The notes under the pieces were generated by a model. It was not told the origin of the DNA. It did not search any database and saw nothing but the letters and a program-made list of their open reading frames with translations. From NCBI RefSeq assembly GCF_023630205.1, contig NZ_JALPRR010000006.1, positions 62,001 to 126,000 on the forward strand: a DNA stretch of 64,000 bases, given 5' to 3'. The stretch is from Pontibacter ruber. Lineage in GTDB: Bacteria; Bacteroidota; Bacteroidia; Cytophagales; Hymenobacteraceae. This document shows positions 53,009 through 61,980 of this stretch, in pieces. Made by a program: the position numbers and the translations under genes. Position 1 is the first letter of the stretch. The number at the start of each line of letters is the position of its first letter.

Positions 53009-53596
53009 ATGAAACAATTTATACTTTCCGTATTATTTCTGATCCTGTGCACAGCCTTGCAGGCCCAGGACCAGAAGCTGCAGTTTGGGGCACAGGCAGG
53101 CGTTAACCTGTTTGATATTTCAGATGATCCGAACCAGCTGGATTCAGATATCGGGCTGAGCTGGCAGGCAGGTGTTTTTGCCCGCATAGGCGATAAGTAT
53201 TATGTGCAACCGGGCATAGAGCTCATGAGCAACAAATCAAAAGTAGAGCGCGAATTTCTGACCGAAGCAGTGCGCGACGATCTGCGGATCCGCTATTTCC
53301 GGGTGCCGGTAATGCTGGGTATAAAGCTGGCAGAAAACGAAGGCATGCATTCAGCTTTCAGGATACAGGCAGGGCCGTCGTTCTCGTATGCAGTAAAAGT
53401 GAAGGAAAATGACCTGGGCTATGATCTGAGTGATGTTCGTAAATCGGTGTTTGCGCTCAACGGCGGCATTGGTTTCGATTTCTGGGCGATAAGCTTAGAC
53501 TTGGTGTATCACCACGGCATCTCCACAATCATGAAAACCGGCACTTCCGAAGGAAAAGGCAGAGCCGTGTCATTGTCTGTAGGATTCAGAATTTAG
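53009..53596 (+). CDS. Outer-membrane beta-barrel (porin-like) protein
   Basis: A 195-residue protein: signal peptide (cleavage after LQAQ), then an eight-stranded barrel of the Bacteroidota OMP_b-brl type. Alternating hydrophobic strands such as LQFGAQAGVNLFDISDD and YYVQPGIELMSNK, and the end LSVGFRI. It may be a small channel or structural protein; the function is unknown. Confidence 0.8.
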   Translation: MKQFILSVLFLILCTALQAQDQKLQFGAQAGVNLFDISDDPNQLDSDIGLSWQAGVFARIGDKYYVQPGIELMSNKSKVEREFLTEAVRDDLRIRYFRVPVMLGIKLAENEGMHSAFRIQAGPSFSYAVKVKENDLGYDLSDVRKSVFALNGGIGFDFWAISLDLVYHHGISTIMKTGTSEGKGRAVSLSVGFRI

Positions 53597-53663
53597 GGAA
53601 CGCAAGACATAAGACGCAGGACTTTGTTTCTCAAAGGAATTCTGAAGTATGATCTTTATCACT

Positions 53664-54275
53664 TTAAAAGCGCCTTTTCCGGGCTGGGGCTGGTCGGCTG
53701 GGGCCTGCAGCTAATCCTTTCAGTTGGGCTACTTCCGCGGGTGTCAGCTCGCGGTACTCGCCAGGCTGCAGCTCGCCCAGCTTGAGCGGACCTATACTTG
53801 GCCGGATAAGGCGTAGTGTGGGGTAGCCAACGGCAGCCGTCATGCGGCGCACCTGACGGTTCATGCCCTGCGAAATCTTGATCTCTACCCACGTAGTCGG
53901 GATCTCTTTGCGGTAGCGGATGGGCTTGGAGCGCTCCCATACCTGCGGCTCTTCTTCCAGTATCCTGGCTTTTGCCGGTGCTGTTTTTACGTTTTTAATC
54001 AGAACTCCTCTTCTCAATTCCTGCAGCGCTTCTTCTGTCGGAACGCCATCTACCTGCACCCAATAGGTTTTCTCGATCTTGAACTTGGGGTCGGAGAGGC
54101 GGTGCTGCAGCGCTTTGTCATCCGTAAGCAGCACAAGGCCTTCGCTGTCGTAGTCCAGCCGACCAACGGGGTAAATACCTGGCACTTTCACATAGTCTTT
54201 CAAGGTAGCGCGGCCGGCCTCGTCGGTAAACTGCGTTAGCACTTCGTAGGGCTTGTTGAGAAGGATGTAGTTCAA
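53664..54275 (-). CDS. rluE: Ribosomal large-subunit pseudouridine synthase, RluE type
   Basis: A 203-residue RsuA-family pseudouridine synthase without the N-terminal S4 domain, as in RluE, which modifies a uridine in helix 89 of 23S rRNA in characterised members. GRLDYDSEGLVLLT contains the catalytic Asp, and EIKISQGMNRQVRRM and LIRPSIGPLKLGEL are typical. The start is TTG at 54275 (reads as MNYILLNKP). An AT-rich TTGAATTATGAAT repeat abuts it upstream. No ATG is available. Confidence 0.88.
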   Translation of the reverse strand: MNYILLNKPYEVLTQFTDEAGRATLKDYVKVPGIYPVGRLDYDSEGLVLLTDDKALQHRLSDPKFKIEKTYWVQVDGVPTEEALQELRRGVLIKNVKTAPAKARILEEEPQVWERSKPIRYRKEIPTTWVEIKISQGMNRQVRRMTAAVGYPTLRLIRPSIGPLKLGELQPGEYRELTPAEVAQLKGLAAGPSRPAPARKRRF

Positions 54276-54432
54276 GGTAGAATTATGAATTAGGAATTTT
54301 GAATTATGAATGAGGGGAAGGCAACATTAGATACTAAGCTATGCTTAAGATTATAAAGCTTCCATATTTAAGATGAGTAAGGTGTAGATGAAGCTTTGCT
54401 CATGTGCTGTGTTGGCATGAGTTTTTTTATTA

Positions 54433-55161
54433 CTACTGTTCCATATATAAGCTCCAAAGCTCCTGCACTGGTACAGCTCTTCTGCTCACTTTATTTAAAT
54501 CTTTGCCTTCTGCTGTCCAGAGGAAAGGAAAGCAATGAATACCTTTCTGTCCATCGATTTTTCTTACTTCTTCTCTCCAGTTTGTCCATCTTAGTCCTTC
54601 ATAGAACTTGTCAATATCTCCTGAAAAGCAAAAGGTCAAAAATTCGGAATAACCCAAACCCAATGGCTCCCACTCCAAATTATCAGGCGAGAAGTAGAAG
54701 GTCTTACCAATCTCTTCCTGCCCGAATGCTCCTGCATTAATGGCAAAGAAGCCACCAATTACATCGTCCGCAATTAGTAAAAAAGAAGGCTGTTCCCCAT
54801 CATTTGTAAATGATTTTCCCTTGTTCCACTCCATGATGCTCCTGTCAAGTTTTTCTGAGCCAGAACCCAAGATGCGTATCCAACCATCATCCACCAGTAT
54901 ACCGCCAGTTTCATAAACTATTGCTCCCATTGGAGAACGGGTGGTGACTTGCAGCTGTAACAAAGCTTTCTCTGCGCTCTGATGTTGTTTAGGCAGAACT
55001 TCAACCTTGTTGCTCCCTTCTTTTATCCATTCCTGTACTAAAGCCCATCCTGGGTCTTCATTGTTTACCAGTTCTGATAATGGGTGAGCTTTATTGCTCT
55101 GAGCGTTAGCCATAGTTAAAGAAGATAAAAGCAGGATGATGATGACAACTATCTTTTTCAA
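54433..55161 (-). CDS. Exported DUF2625-like protein
   Basis: A 242-residue protein with a signal peptide (cleavage near TMANAQ). The body carries PMGAIVYETGGILVDDGWIRILGSGS, a Trp-rich EWNKGKSFTNDG, IADDVIGGFFAINAGAF and FYEGLRWTNWREEV. I recognise this as the DUF2625 family, whose function is unknown. It is rather AT-rich compared with the surrounding genes, so transfer is possible. Confidence 0.65.
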   Translation of the reverse strand: MKKIVVIIILLLSSLTMANAQSNKAHPLSELVNNEDPGWALVQEWIKEGSNKVEVLPKQHQSAEKALLQLQVTTRSPMGAIVYETGGILVDDGWIRILGSGSEKLDRSIMEWNKGKSFTNDGEQPSFLLIADDVIGGFFAINAGAFGQEEIGKTFYFSPDNLEWEPLGLGYSEFLTFCFSGDIDKFYEGLRWTNWREEVRKIDGQKGIHCFPFLWTAEGKDLNKVSRRAVPVQELWSLYMEQ

Positions 55162-55300
55162 TTCTTGATTTATATTAATGCCAATTGTTCACTTCAGCGC
55201 TAATACGCTTGCTGGTGAAAACACGCAGCAAGGGCGACTGGAGAATACGGCGTTAAGCAACTTGCAAAAGAAAGTATAAAATCGGATAACAAAATACCGA

Positions 55301-55900
55301 CTACTTTACCACTTTATACTTCAAGTTCCAGGAGCTTTTCAGTTGGTCATACTCCGGGCGGATGAGGGAGAGGAGCGTGGAATCTTCGTTCACGCCATCA
55401 ACAACATAATGCTCCCGCGCCACACCTTCCCGCTGAAAGCCGAAGTGTTGCAAAAGCTTAGCCGACGGAATGTTGTAGTCGGCAATGTAAGCCTCAATAC
55501 GGCGCAGGTCCATCTCCTCGAAACCATAGGCAAGTATAGGGCCTAGCGCTTCTTTCATATAACCCTGTTGTTTATACTTGTCGTCGAGCAGAGCGTAGCC
55601 CACCTCTGCCCGTCGGTGCGACACGATCCAGGTATGGAAACCGCAGCGGCCTATCATCTTACCATCAGATTTACGCAGCAGCCGGAAGTTCTTCAAAGAT
55701 TGGTAATAGGTAGAGAGTCCTTTGCTGTATTTGTCTTTTTCTTCGGCGAGCTCGGCTGTTGTTTTCAGGCCCAGGTACTCCATTATTTCCCTGTTATCGC
55801 TGCAGGTGGTGAAGAGGTAATCGTAAATCGCTGGTGTCAGTTCGCTTAGTTGCAGGCGCTCTGTTTCTATGATGATGGGTTTTGGTGCTGCCTTTTGCAT
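55301..55900 (-). CDS. GNAT N-acetyltransferase
   Basis: A 199-residue RimJ/L-like acetyltransferase: LQLSELTPAIYDYLF opens it, ALLDDKYKQQGYMKEAL holds the acetyl-CoA loop (here QQGYMKEA), and RIEAYIADYNIPSAKLLQHFGF with REGVAREHYVVDG are the C-terminal elements. Substrate unknown. It lies 23 bp downstream of the end of the vWA-like gene on the same strand and may be cotranscribed with it. Confidence 0.85.
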   Translation of the reverse strand: MQKAAPKPIIIETERLQLSELTPAIYDYLFTTCSDNREIMEYLGLKTTAELAEEKDKYSKGLSTYYQSLKNFRLLRKSDGKMIGRCGFHTWIVSHRRAEVGYALLDDKYKQQGYMKEALGPILAYGFEEMDLRRIEAYIADYNIPSAKLLQHFGFQREGVAREHYVVDGVNEDSTLLSLIRPEYDQLKSSWNLKYKVVK

Positions 55901-55923
55901 GGGGTATACTTGTGCCTTCGAGA

Positions 55924-58005
55924 TTAGTAACTGCCGTTATACTTCCGGGTAAACCATTCTATACTTACCAGTGCCAGAACAACAAAGAACAGCCATTTCA
56001 TATCTACAAGATCGTGCATTTCTTCCGTGCTATAGATCAGGTCTTTGTAGTCGGCTTTCAGCAGGTCTTCCTCCAGTTGCTGCAGTTGGGTGGGGTAGTA
56101 TAACCGGGAGCCGGAGCCAGATGCAACTTGGTAAAGCAGCGTGTGGTTGGCCACGGCATTGAGCGCTTCCAGTTGCAGCTCTTCCACTACAAACTCGCCC
56201 TTGTCCTGTTGCAGCTGTCCGCCAATGCGGGCAGTGGCCGTGTACGTATAGCGGCCGCCGGACAGGGAGCCAATGTTGACGCCCGCCTGGTTTTCGCCGT
56301 TGGCAAAGGTAAAGGATTTGGCAGCACCGTCTTCGCCGGTTACTTTCAACGTGATGTTCTGGCCGTAGATGGGCTCCAGCGCCTCGTTGTAGGTTTCTGC
56401 TTCAAAGCGGATCTCGTCGGAGCTGGTATATTCGTTCTGCACCGGGTACACGTTCAGGCGCTTTTTGTTACGGGGCGCGCTGAGCAACTGGATCAGGTTC
56501 GTGATCAGTTTGTCGTAAACGACCGGGTTCTGGTGTGCGGCAGCCTCGGCCAGGCGCCATTGCCAGGTGCCGGAGGCCAGCAGGGTAGCCGAGCGTACGT
56601 CGCCGGAAGTATGGATAGTGAGCAGCGGCCGGTTGGTTTTTACGCGCCCCACCTGCTGGTACAGCACCGTCTCGGTGTTGGGCGTGAGCTGGTAGTTGGC
56701 ATACGGCACCGTAGCCGGCGGGTATTTCTGCATGCGTTCGGTGGCTTCTTCGGCAATTTTAAAGGTACTGAAGTTAGCATTCACTGCACTGGTCACTTCG
56801 TCGGTAGTGGCGGCGCCGTTGATGTTGAGCCCAACGCGCAGGCTGTTAAAAGCGCTCATGTCGCTTTGCGGACCCAGTATATAAAGCGCAGGCAATTGCT
56901 TGCGGCGCACCAGGTTAATAGCGGCCTCGCCACCGGCCGTTCTGCCCGGCAACTGGTGCAGCACCGCCACATCGTAGTCCTGCTGCTTGAGTGGCGTCAG
57001 CCCGGGTATGTACAGCTCTGTTTCATAGTTCTCGTTCGATTCGATGGCAGCCCTTAAAGCTTTGATATCCGGGTGCGGAGAGGCAGCGGCCACCAGCACT
57101 TTTATCTTGCCTTTTACTACATCGATGTAGGCATGCTTGGTGTTGTTAAGGGTGGTGAACTCGCCTTGCTGCGGCACCACTTCTACTTCGTAATGGCGCT
57201 TGCCCAGCCCGCTGGCCATCACCTGGAAAGGCACCTGCTGGATGGCTTGCCTTTGATCTATCGTTATGTTTTTACGTTCCACTACCTTGCCGTTCTCTTT
57301 CAGCAGCACCGTAGCGCGCGCGCCGCCAAAACCATCGTGCTGTAGCTCCGCCTCCAGTGGAAAACGGTTGCCGCTGTAGTTCACCTTGTTGTAGCGCAAC
57401 GAGGCCAGCACCACATCTTTCTTCGGCACTGTATCGCCGAGGGCTACCGGGTATACTGCAAAGTTGTAGTGGGCGTAAGTAGGGGAGATGCCCTGGTTCA
57501 CGATGCCATCCGAAAGCAGCACCACGCCGGCCAGGTTCTGGTTCTCATAATCGCTTTGCACATTGCGCAAGAGCTGGCTCAGGTTGGTAACCTCTTCCTC
57601 AAACTTTACCTGGGGCAGGCTTTGTGGTGGCTGTGTGGTTGCCAGTGTTCGGATGCTGGTGTTGTAGCCCTTGTCCTGTAGTTTATCGATAAGTTGCTGC
57701 AGGTTCTGCTGTGTTTGCTTTAGTTGCACCGAGTCGGAGAAAAGCGAAACGGAGCGGGAGTTATCCACGGCAAACACGATGGTTGGTTTCAGGGTGGTGT
57801 TGGAGATGTAACGTACCAACGGTCCCAACAGCAGGAAGCTCAGGAAACTAACCACTACAAAGCGCAACACGGCCAGGCCATAGTTTATACCTTTAGGCCA
57901 GGGCGCACGCTTGCTGTACAGCAGCCATGCATATAATGCGCCAACTGCCAGGCAGGCAAGTATAAGCCAGGGAGAGTACGTGGTTATGAGCTTTAAGGAA
58001 AACAA
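55924..58005 (-). CDS. Membrane-anchored vWA-like protein, unknown function
   Basis: A 693-residue protein. Two helices at about residues 8-28 and 42-65 flank a short loop; PTIVFAVDNSRSVSLFSDS then starts a von Willebrand A-like fold with a variant MIDAS (DNSRS) and VVLLSDGIVNQG as the second loop. A further long extracytoplasmic part follows and a final helix lies near the C-terminus (about 665-685, MKWLFFVVLALVSIEW). Bacteroidota BatA/BatB-like or aerotolerance proteins have similar layouts; I cannot assign it further. The start is a TTG at 58005; no ATG is present before the first helix. Confidence 0.7.
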   Translation of the reverse strand: MFSLKLITTYSPWLILACLAVGALYAWLLYSKRAPWPKGINYGLAVLRFVVVSFLSFLLLGPLVRYISNTTLKPTIVFAVDNSRSVSLFSDSVQLKQTQQNLQQLIDKLQDKGYNTSIRTLATTQPPQSLPQVKFEEEVTNLSQLLRNVQSDYENQNLAGVVLLSDGIVNQGISPTYAHYNFAVYPVALGDTVPKKDVVLASLRYNKVNYSGNRFPLEAELQHDGFGGARATVLLKENGKVVERKNITIDQRQAIQQVPFQVMASGLGKRHYEVEVVPQQGEFTTLNNTKHAYIDVVKGKIKVLVAAASPHPDIKALRAAIESNENYETELYIPGLTPLKQQDYDVAVLHQLPGRTAGGEAAINLVRRKQLPALYILGPQSDMSAFNSLRVGLNINGAATTDEVTSAVNANFSTFKIAEEATERMQKYPPATVPYANYQLTPNTETVLYQQVGRVKTNRPLLTIHTSGDVRSATLLASGTWQWRLAEAAAHQNPVVYDKLITNLIQLLSAPRNKKRLNVYPVQNEYTSSDEIRFEAETYNEALEPIYGQNITLKVTGEDGAAKSFTFANGENQAGVNIGSLSGGRYTYTATARIGGQLQQDKGEFVVEELQLEALNAVANHTLLYQVASGSGSRLYYPTQLQQLEEDLLKADYKDLIYSTEEMHDLVDMKWLFFVVLALVSIEWFTRKYNGSY

Positions 58006-58011
58006 GCCAGT

Positions 58012-58052
58012 TAGAAAGTTAAAGAGTTAGAGCGTTAAAAAGTTAACTAATC
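58012..58052. repeat. AGTTAAAGAGTTAGAGCGTT-type low-complexity tract
   Basis: Iterated GTTA(A)AG-like words run directly upstream of the TTG start of the vWA-like gene (minus strand). It may be a decayed repeat of the intergenic AT-rich type. Confidence 0.5.
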
Positions 58053-58074
58053 TGAGAATTAAAGATAAAAGAAA

Positions 58075-58115
58075 AAGACCAATGCTACTAACGTAAACGC
58101 TACTGCATTGGTCTT
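58075..58115 (-). terminator. Terminator of fabG
   Basis: AAAAGACCAATGC pairs with GCATTGGTCTT around a long loop, followed by a T/A-rich run on the minus strand. Confidence 0.65.
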
Positions 58116-58145
58116 GTTATAGTTTTACGAAGTATAAATTACATG

Positions 58146-58184
58146 CTGTTAATTCATAATTCGTCATTCATCATTCATAATTAA
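58146..58184. repeat. AT-rich AATTCATAATTCGTCATTC repeat touching the fabG stop
   Basis: The tract begins at the stop codon of fabG and matches in word content 3511-3541 and 54282-54312. Confidence 0.6.
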
Positions 58185-58927
58185 GTCAGCATGCCGCCGT
58201 CTACCTGCAGCACCTGACCCGTGATGTACGACGACTGATCAGAAGCCAGGAAAACGGCACAGTTGGCCACATCTTCCGGCGTGCCGCCACGCTTAAGCGG
58301 AATGGCCTTTCTCCACTCGTCTACCACCTTCTGGTCCAGCTCACCAGTCATTTCTGTTTCGATAAAGCCCGGAGCAATGGCGTTGCAGCGGATGTTGCGT
58401 GAGCCAAGTTCCAGCGCTACCGACTTGGTAAAGCCAATGCTGCCTGCCTTGGAAGCCGCATAGTTGGCCTGGCCCGCGTTGCCTTTGATACCTACCACCG
58501 ACGTGATGTTGATGATGGAGCCAGACTTGGCACGCATCATGTGCTTGGTAGCACCTTTGGTCAGGTTGAACACAGACTTCAGGTTGGTGTTGATCACCGC
58601 ATCCCACTGCTCTTCGCTCATGCGCATCAGCAAGCCATCGCGCGTAATACCGGCATTGTTCACCAGGATATCGATCTTGCCGAACTCTGCGACCACATCC
58701 TCGATCAGCTTTTCTGCCTGCGCCATGTCCGACGCATCAGAACGGTAACCTTTTGCTTTGCCGCCGTTGGCCGAAAGCTCCTGCTCCAGCTGCTGTCCTT
58801 TTTCTACGCTTGATAAGTACGTGAATGCTACCTGTGCACCGGCCTCCACAAACTTTTGTGCGATGGCGCGGCCTATTCCTTTAGATGCTCCTGTTACCAG
58901 AGCTACTTTTCCTTCTAGTGTTTTCAT
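58181..58927 (-). CDS. fabG: 3-oxoacyl-[acyl-carrier-protein] reductase
   Basis: A 248-residue SDR of the fatty-acid elongation cycle. VALVTGASKGIGRAIA (NADPH motif), NNAG, SGSIINITSVVG (catalytic Ser), YAASKAG (Tyr-x3-Lys), LKRGGTPEDVANCAVFLAS and the final GQVLQVDGGM are all characteristic of FabG. ATG at 58927 is used; an upstream TTG would add three residues. Single gene, terminator at 58075-58115. Confidence 0.92.
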   Translation of the reverse strand: MKTLEGKVALVTGASKGIGRAIAQKFVEAGAQVAFTYLSSVEKGQQLEQELSANGGKAKGYRSDASDMAQAEKLIEDVVAEFGKIDILVNNAGITRDGLLMRMSEEQWDAVINTNLKSVFNLTKGATKHMMRAKSGSIINITSVVGIKGNAGQANYAASKAGSIGFTKSVALELGSRNIRCNAIAPGFIETEMTGELDQKVVDEWRKAIPLKRGGTPEDVANCAVFLASDQSSYITGQVLQVDGGMLT

Positions 58928-58972
58928 GGTGGCCAAAGTTATAAAAGATTTTTATAATGCGAAGAAGGTGCT

Positions 58973-58993
58973 AAGTATAAGTGGTTTATACTT
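58973..58993. repeat. Inverted AAGTATAA / TTTATACTT pair
   Basis: AAGTATAA-GTGG-TTTATACTT lies upstream of fabG. It is one example of the recurring word; it has no T-run expected of a terminator. Confidence 0.5.
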
Positions 58994-59202
58994 TAAGCCA
59001 CTGAGTATTAGTAACTTTAAGCAGGGTTAAAGAGATAAAGTGCAATATGTTGTTTGTTTTTGTGATGGTATTTATTCAACATAATGGCTTTGTAAAATGA
59101 TTGTAACACATTTGTAATGTGAATATTGTGTTGTGGTTGATTTTTATTTTTATTGGTTAAGCTATATTTTCGTGGCGATCTTTCAACTTTAGCCACTTAG
59201 TA

Positions 59203-60525
59203 ATGTTCAAACGCAGTATCGGACTAGCCACCCTGATTGCCATTTCGCTCTTTGTATTTTTTACCGCCGCCCAAACGCTTAACTTTAAGAGCTACAGTGT
59301 TTTGCCGGAGAAGCAGGAGGAAGTAAATACCCCTCCGAAAATCGAGAAGAAACCGGCCCCTGTAGTTTTTGGCATAGCTACCGACTCCCTTGAAATAGTG
59401 GAAGGAATTGTGGAGCGGGGCGAAAATCTTTCTGAGATACTGGAAAACTATAACATCACGCCCACCACCATCGATGCATTGGCTAAAAAAGCCCGGGACG
59501 TTTACAATGTGCGCCGCATCAGTGCCAACCGAAACTACATTCTCCTGCATGCCCAGGATTCAGCCCAGACTGCCCAATATTTTATTTATGAACCAAGCGA
59601 GGTAGAGTATGTGATCTTTGACCTGCGCGACACACTGGCCGTGACCAAGGTAAAACGCGAAGTGGAAGTAGTAGAAAAAACCATTGCCGGTATGATCCAG
59701 TCGTCGCTGTTTGAGTCGATGCTGGCGGCAGGCGGTTCTCCGCAGCTCGTTAATGCTTTTGCCGATATCTATGCCTGGCGCCTCAACCTGAGCCAGTTGC
59801 AGCCCGGCGATCATTTCAAACTGATTTACGAGGAGAAAGTGGTGAACGGCAGCACCATTGGGTTTGGGAAGATAAAAGCTGCTTATTTTGAGCACGAAGG
59901 CAAGCCGCTATATGCCATTGGGCTGGATCAGGGCAAAGGCATCACGTATTACGATCAGGATGGCAAAAGCCTGAAAAAGGCATTTCTGCGCGAGCCACTT
60001 GAGTTCAGCCGCATCAGCTCCCGTTTCTCCAAGAGCCGTTTCCATCCGGTGCAACGCCGCTACAAGCCGCACCTGGGCACCGATTTTGCCGCCCGACGCG
60101 GTACTCCGATCCGGACAGTGGGCGATGGCGTGGTGCTGGAGGCTGCCTATACAAGTGGCAATGGCTATTATGTTAAGATCAAGCACAACAAGACCTATAC
60201 CACCCAATACCTGCACATGTCTAAATTTGCCAAAGGCATCCGCAGAGGAGCCCGTGTGCACCAGGGCCAGACAATTGGCTACGTGGGCAGTACCGGACTG
60301 GCTACCGGCCCGCACCTTTGCTACCGCTTCTGGAAAAACGGCAGGCAAGTAGACGCCCTTCGCGTGAAGCTGCCATTGGCCGAGCCGATCAATAAAAAGC
60401 AGAAAGCAGTATTCACTGCGCTAAAAGAGGAGGTGATGCAGAAAATGGAAGCCATTAACCTGAAAGACATACAACCACAGGATTTACTTGCTTCGGAAGA
60501 TAATAAAAACAAAGCCGGAGCGTAA
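59203..60525 (+). CDS. M23-family peptidoglycan endopeptidase
   Basis: A 440-residue envelope protein: N-terminal signal or anchor helix (about 7-24), a long helical and LysM-like region, then a LytM domain. HLGTDFAARRGTP (zinc His and Asp, near residue 290), YTTQYLHMSK (second His pair, near 336) and GPHLCYRFWKNG (near 370) complete the HxxxD...HxH motif with the usual loop variation. It would cleave peptidoglycan cross-links in the periplasm, or activate amidases, as MepM-like proteins do. A terminator follows. Confidence 0.88.
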   Translation: MFKRSIGLATLIAISLFVFFTAAQTLNFKSYSVLPEKQEEVNTPPKIEKKPAPVVFGIATDSLEIVEGIVERGENLSEILENYNITPTTIDALAKKARDVYNVRRISANRNYILLHAQDSAQTAQYFIYEPSEVEYVIFDLRDTLAVTKVKREVEVVEKTIAGMIQSSLFESMLAAGGSPQLVNAFADIYAWRLNLSQLQPGDHFKLIYEEKVVNGSTIGFGKIKAAYFEHEGKPLYAIGLDQGKGITYYDQDGKSLKKAFLREPLEFSRISSRFSKSRFHPVQRRYKPHLGTDFAARRGTPIRTVGDGVVLEAAYTSGNGYYVKIKHNKTYTTQYLHMSKFAKGIRRGARVHQGQTIGYVGSTGLATGPHLCYRFWKNGRQVDALRVKLPLAEPINKKQKAVFTALKEEVMQKMEAINLKDIQPQDLLASEDNKNKAGA

Positions 60526-60557
60526 TATAATTGTATTCAGTAGTTAGTTTAGATGGG

Positions 60558-60587
60558 AGGGCGCTGCAAGGCGCCCTTTCTTTTTTG
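60558..60587 (+). terminator. Terminator after the M23 gene
   Basis: AGGGCGC pairs with GCGCCCT around TGCAAG, followed by TTCTTTTTT. Confidence 0.85.
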
Positions 60588-61122
60588 ATCAGGATTTTAG
60601 GATGTACAGGATGACCTCACAGTGTCTTCCAGACCTGTGAGTGTCTGGGTGGCTACGAAGCAATGGTTCTGGCGCCGGAATTATTCCGGTGACAAAGTAT
60701 AAACGCGAATCTCCAGATTCGCTTGTGGGCTACCGCTTGAGGATTATGAATTAGGTATAAAGTATAAACACACCTCTGCCCCCTCTCAAGAGGGGAATTT
60801 CTGCCTTTACCTTTTTGCAGGTGTAAATTTCATAGTTGCTGTGGTCCAACCACCCCTACCCTCAGAGCTATGCTCGCTACCTTACTCACGTTCTCGCTTG
60901 TCCCCAAGAGGACACTTAGTTGAAGTTTCATAGCCACTTACGCAGCAGTGTCAATCACAACCCCAAGGCTAGACGCCTCATGCCGCAAGTTTAGCGTCAG
61001 CGCAACTTGTGGTTATTTGTGAGGCCAGTTTGTAACTGGCGCACGACTCATACTTTTAGGCATGAGTGGTTAAATACACAGAGAAAGCCACAAGTGAAGC
61101 TGTATACCGCCGGTAAAAACAA
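60588..61122. other. Gene-free region with hairpins and a reversed palindromic array
   Basis: About 530 bp. It contains GCG-CCGGAA-TTA-TTCCGG-TGAC (60672-60693), ACG-CGAATC-TCCA-GATTCG-CTTG (60703-60725), the inverted copy of the GC-rich palindromic units (60771-60915) and a hairpin-rich end (CCGCAAGTT / AACTTGTGG and GCCAG / CTGGC) near 60985-61045. Confidence 0.75.
60771..60915. repeat. Inverted, partly disrupted copy of the GC-rich palindromic array
   Basis: Read on the minus strand, this gives GAGGGTAGGGGTGGTTGG, then ATGAAATTTACACC, then CCCCTCTTGAGAGGGG, in the same order as units 2-3 at 49433-49543. The first unit is split by an extra ~37 bp (60866-60902). Confidence 0.7.
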
Positions 61123-61150
61123 AAAGCGCAGACTTTGCAGTCTACGCTTC
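61123..61150 (-). terminator. Terminator of the TPR gene
   Basis: AAGCGCAGACT pairs with AGTCTACGCTT (one mismatch) with a T-run on the minus strand, just after the stop at 61171. Confidence 0.75.
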
Positions 61151-61170
61151 TTCAGTTAAAGTATAAAACC

Positions 61171-61779
61171 TTACTTGCAGTAATTCTTCAGGTACTGATC
61201 GGCGTCTCTCAGGCCGAGGGAGCGGGCTTTGGTCCAGTCGGCACAGGCGCCGGTTTTGTCGCCGAGGTTATACTTGGGTGCACCCCGGTTATAGTAGGCC
61301 TCTGCATAGTTTGGCTTTAGCAGTATGGCTTTGGTGTAATCGGCGGAGGCACCGCTGTAGTCCTTTATACCGTAACGGGCCAGGCCACGGTTGTTGAAAA
61401 TCTTGGCTTCTTTCGGAGAAAGCTCAGTGGCTTTGTTGAAATCAAGTATGGCTCCCCGGTAATCCTTCAGGTTATACTTTGACAGGCCCCGGCTGAACCA
61501 GGCTTCGGCGTGTTTCGGGTCGAGAGCGATGGCTTTGCTGAAATCCTCGATGGCGCTGCGGTAGTCTAAAAGGCGGTCTTTGGCTACACCGCGGTTGGTA
61601 AGCGTTACGACATGCTCCGGTTCCTGCTTCAGTACCTGGTCGTAGTCTTTAATGGCCTCAATATATTTTCCGGCTTTAAACTTCAGGTTTCCGCTCATAA
61701 AATAATCCTTGGCCGACTTCTGCGAGAAGGCTGAAAAGGAAACCAATAAGAGTAAAACGGCGAGTAAAAATTTTCTCAT
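61171..61779 (-). CDS. Exported tetratricopeptide-repeat protein
   Basis: A 202-residue protein with a signal peptide (cleavage near SFSQK). Five or so TPR units follow, with the consensus seen as AIKDYDQVLKQEPEH, AIEDFSKAIALDPKHAEAW, AILDFNKATELSPKEAKIF and YTKAILLKPNYAEAYYNRG. TPRs mediate protein-protein contacts; the partner is unknown. The C-terminus (DQYLKNYCK) is short. Confidence 0.85.
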   Translation of the reverse strand: MRKFLLAVLLLLVSFSAFSQKSAKDYFMSGNLKFKAGKYIEAIKDYDQVLKQEPEHVVTLTNRGVAKDRLLDYRSAIEDFSKAIALDPKHAEAWFSRGLSKYNLKDYRGAILDFNKATELSPKEAKIFNNRGLARYGIKDYSGASADYTKAILLKPNYAEAYYNRGAPKYNLGDKTGACADWTKARSLGLRDADQYLKNYCK

Positions 61780-61925
61780 GCAATAGGGCTAAATTATACT
61801 TTGTCGGTGTAAAGTTCAGCAGATCAGCAGAATGATAAAAGAAAAATATAGTAAAAGCCTGATTTTCTTTTAATCGTCCAAAATTATAGGAGCTTAAGTG
61901 CTATCTGGCCGGGCTGAGACTGCGT

Positions 61926-61956
61926 TTTGTGAAGTTGGGATTATCGTTTAATTTTG
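61926..61956 (+). promoter_or_regulatory. Probable Bacteroidota-type promoter of lpdA
   Basis: TTTG at 61926-61929 and TAATTTTG at 61949-61956, with a 19-base spacer, match the -33 TTTG and -7 TAnnTTTG consensus used by the main sigma factor of this phylum. The ATG lies 25 bp downstream. Confidence 0.75.
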
Positions 61957-61980
61957 CTCATCAACTATAACAAAGACATT

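Noticed and set aside
56128..57057. A 309-codon open frame on the plus strand
   Set aside because: It is antisense to the vWA-like membrane protein and shows no motifs.
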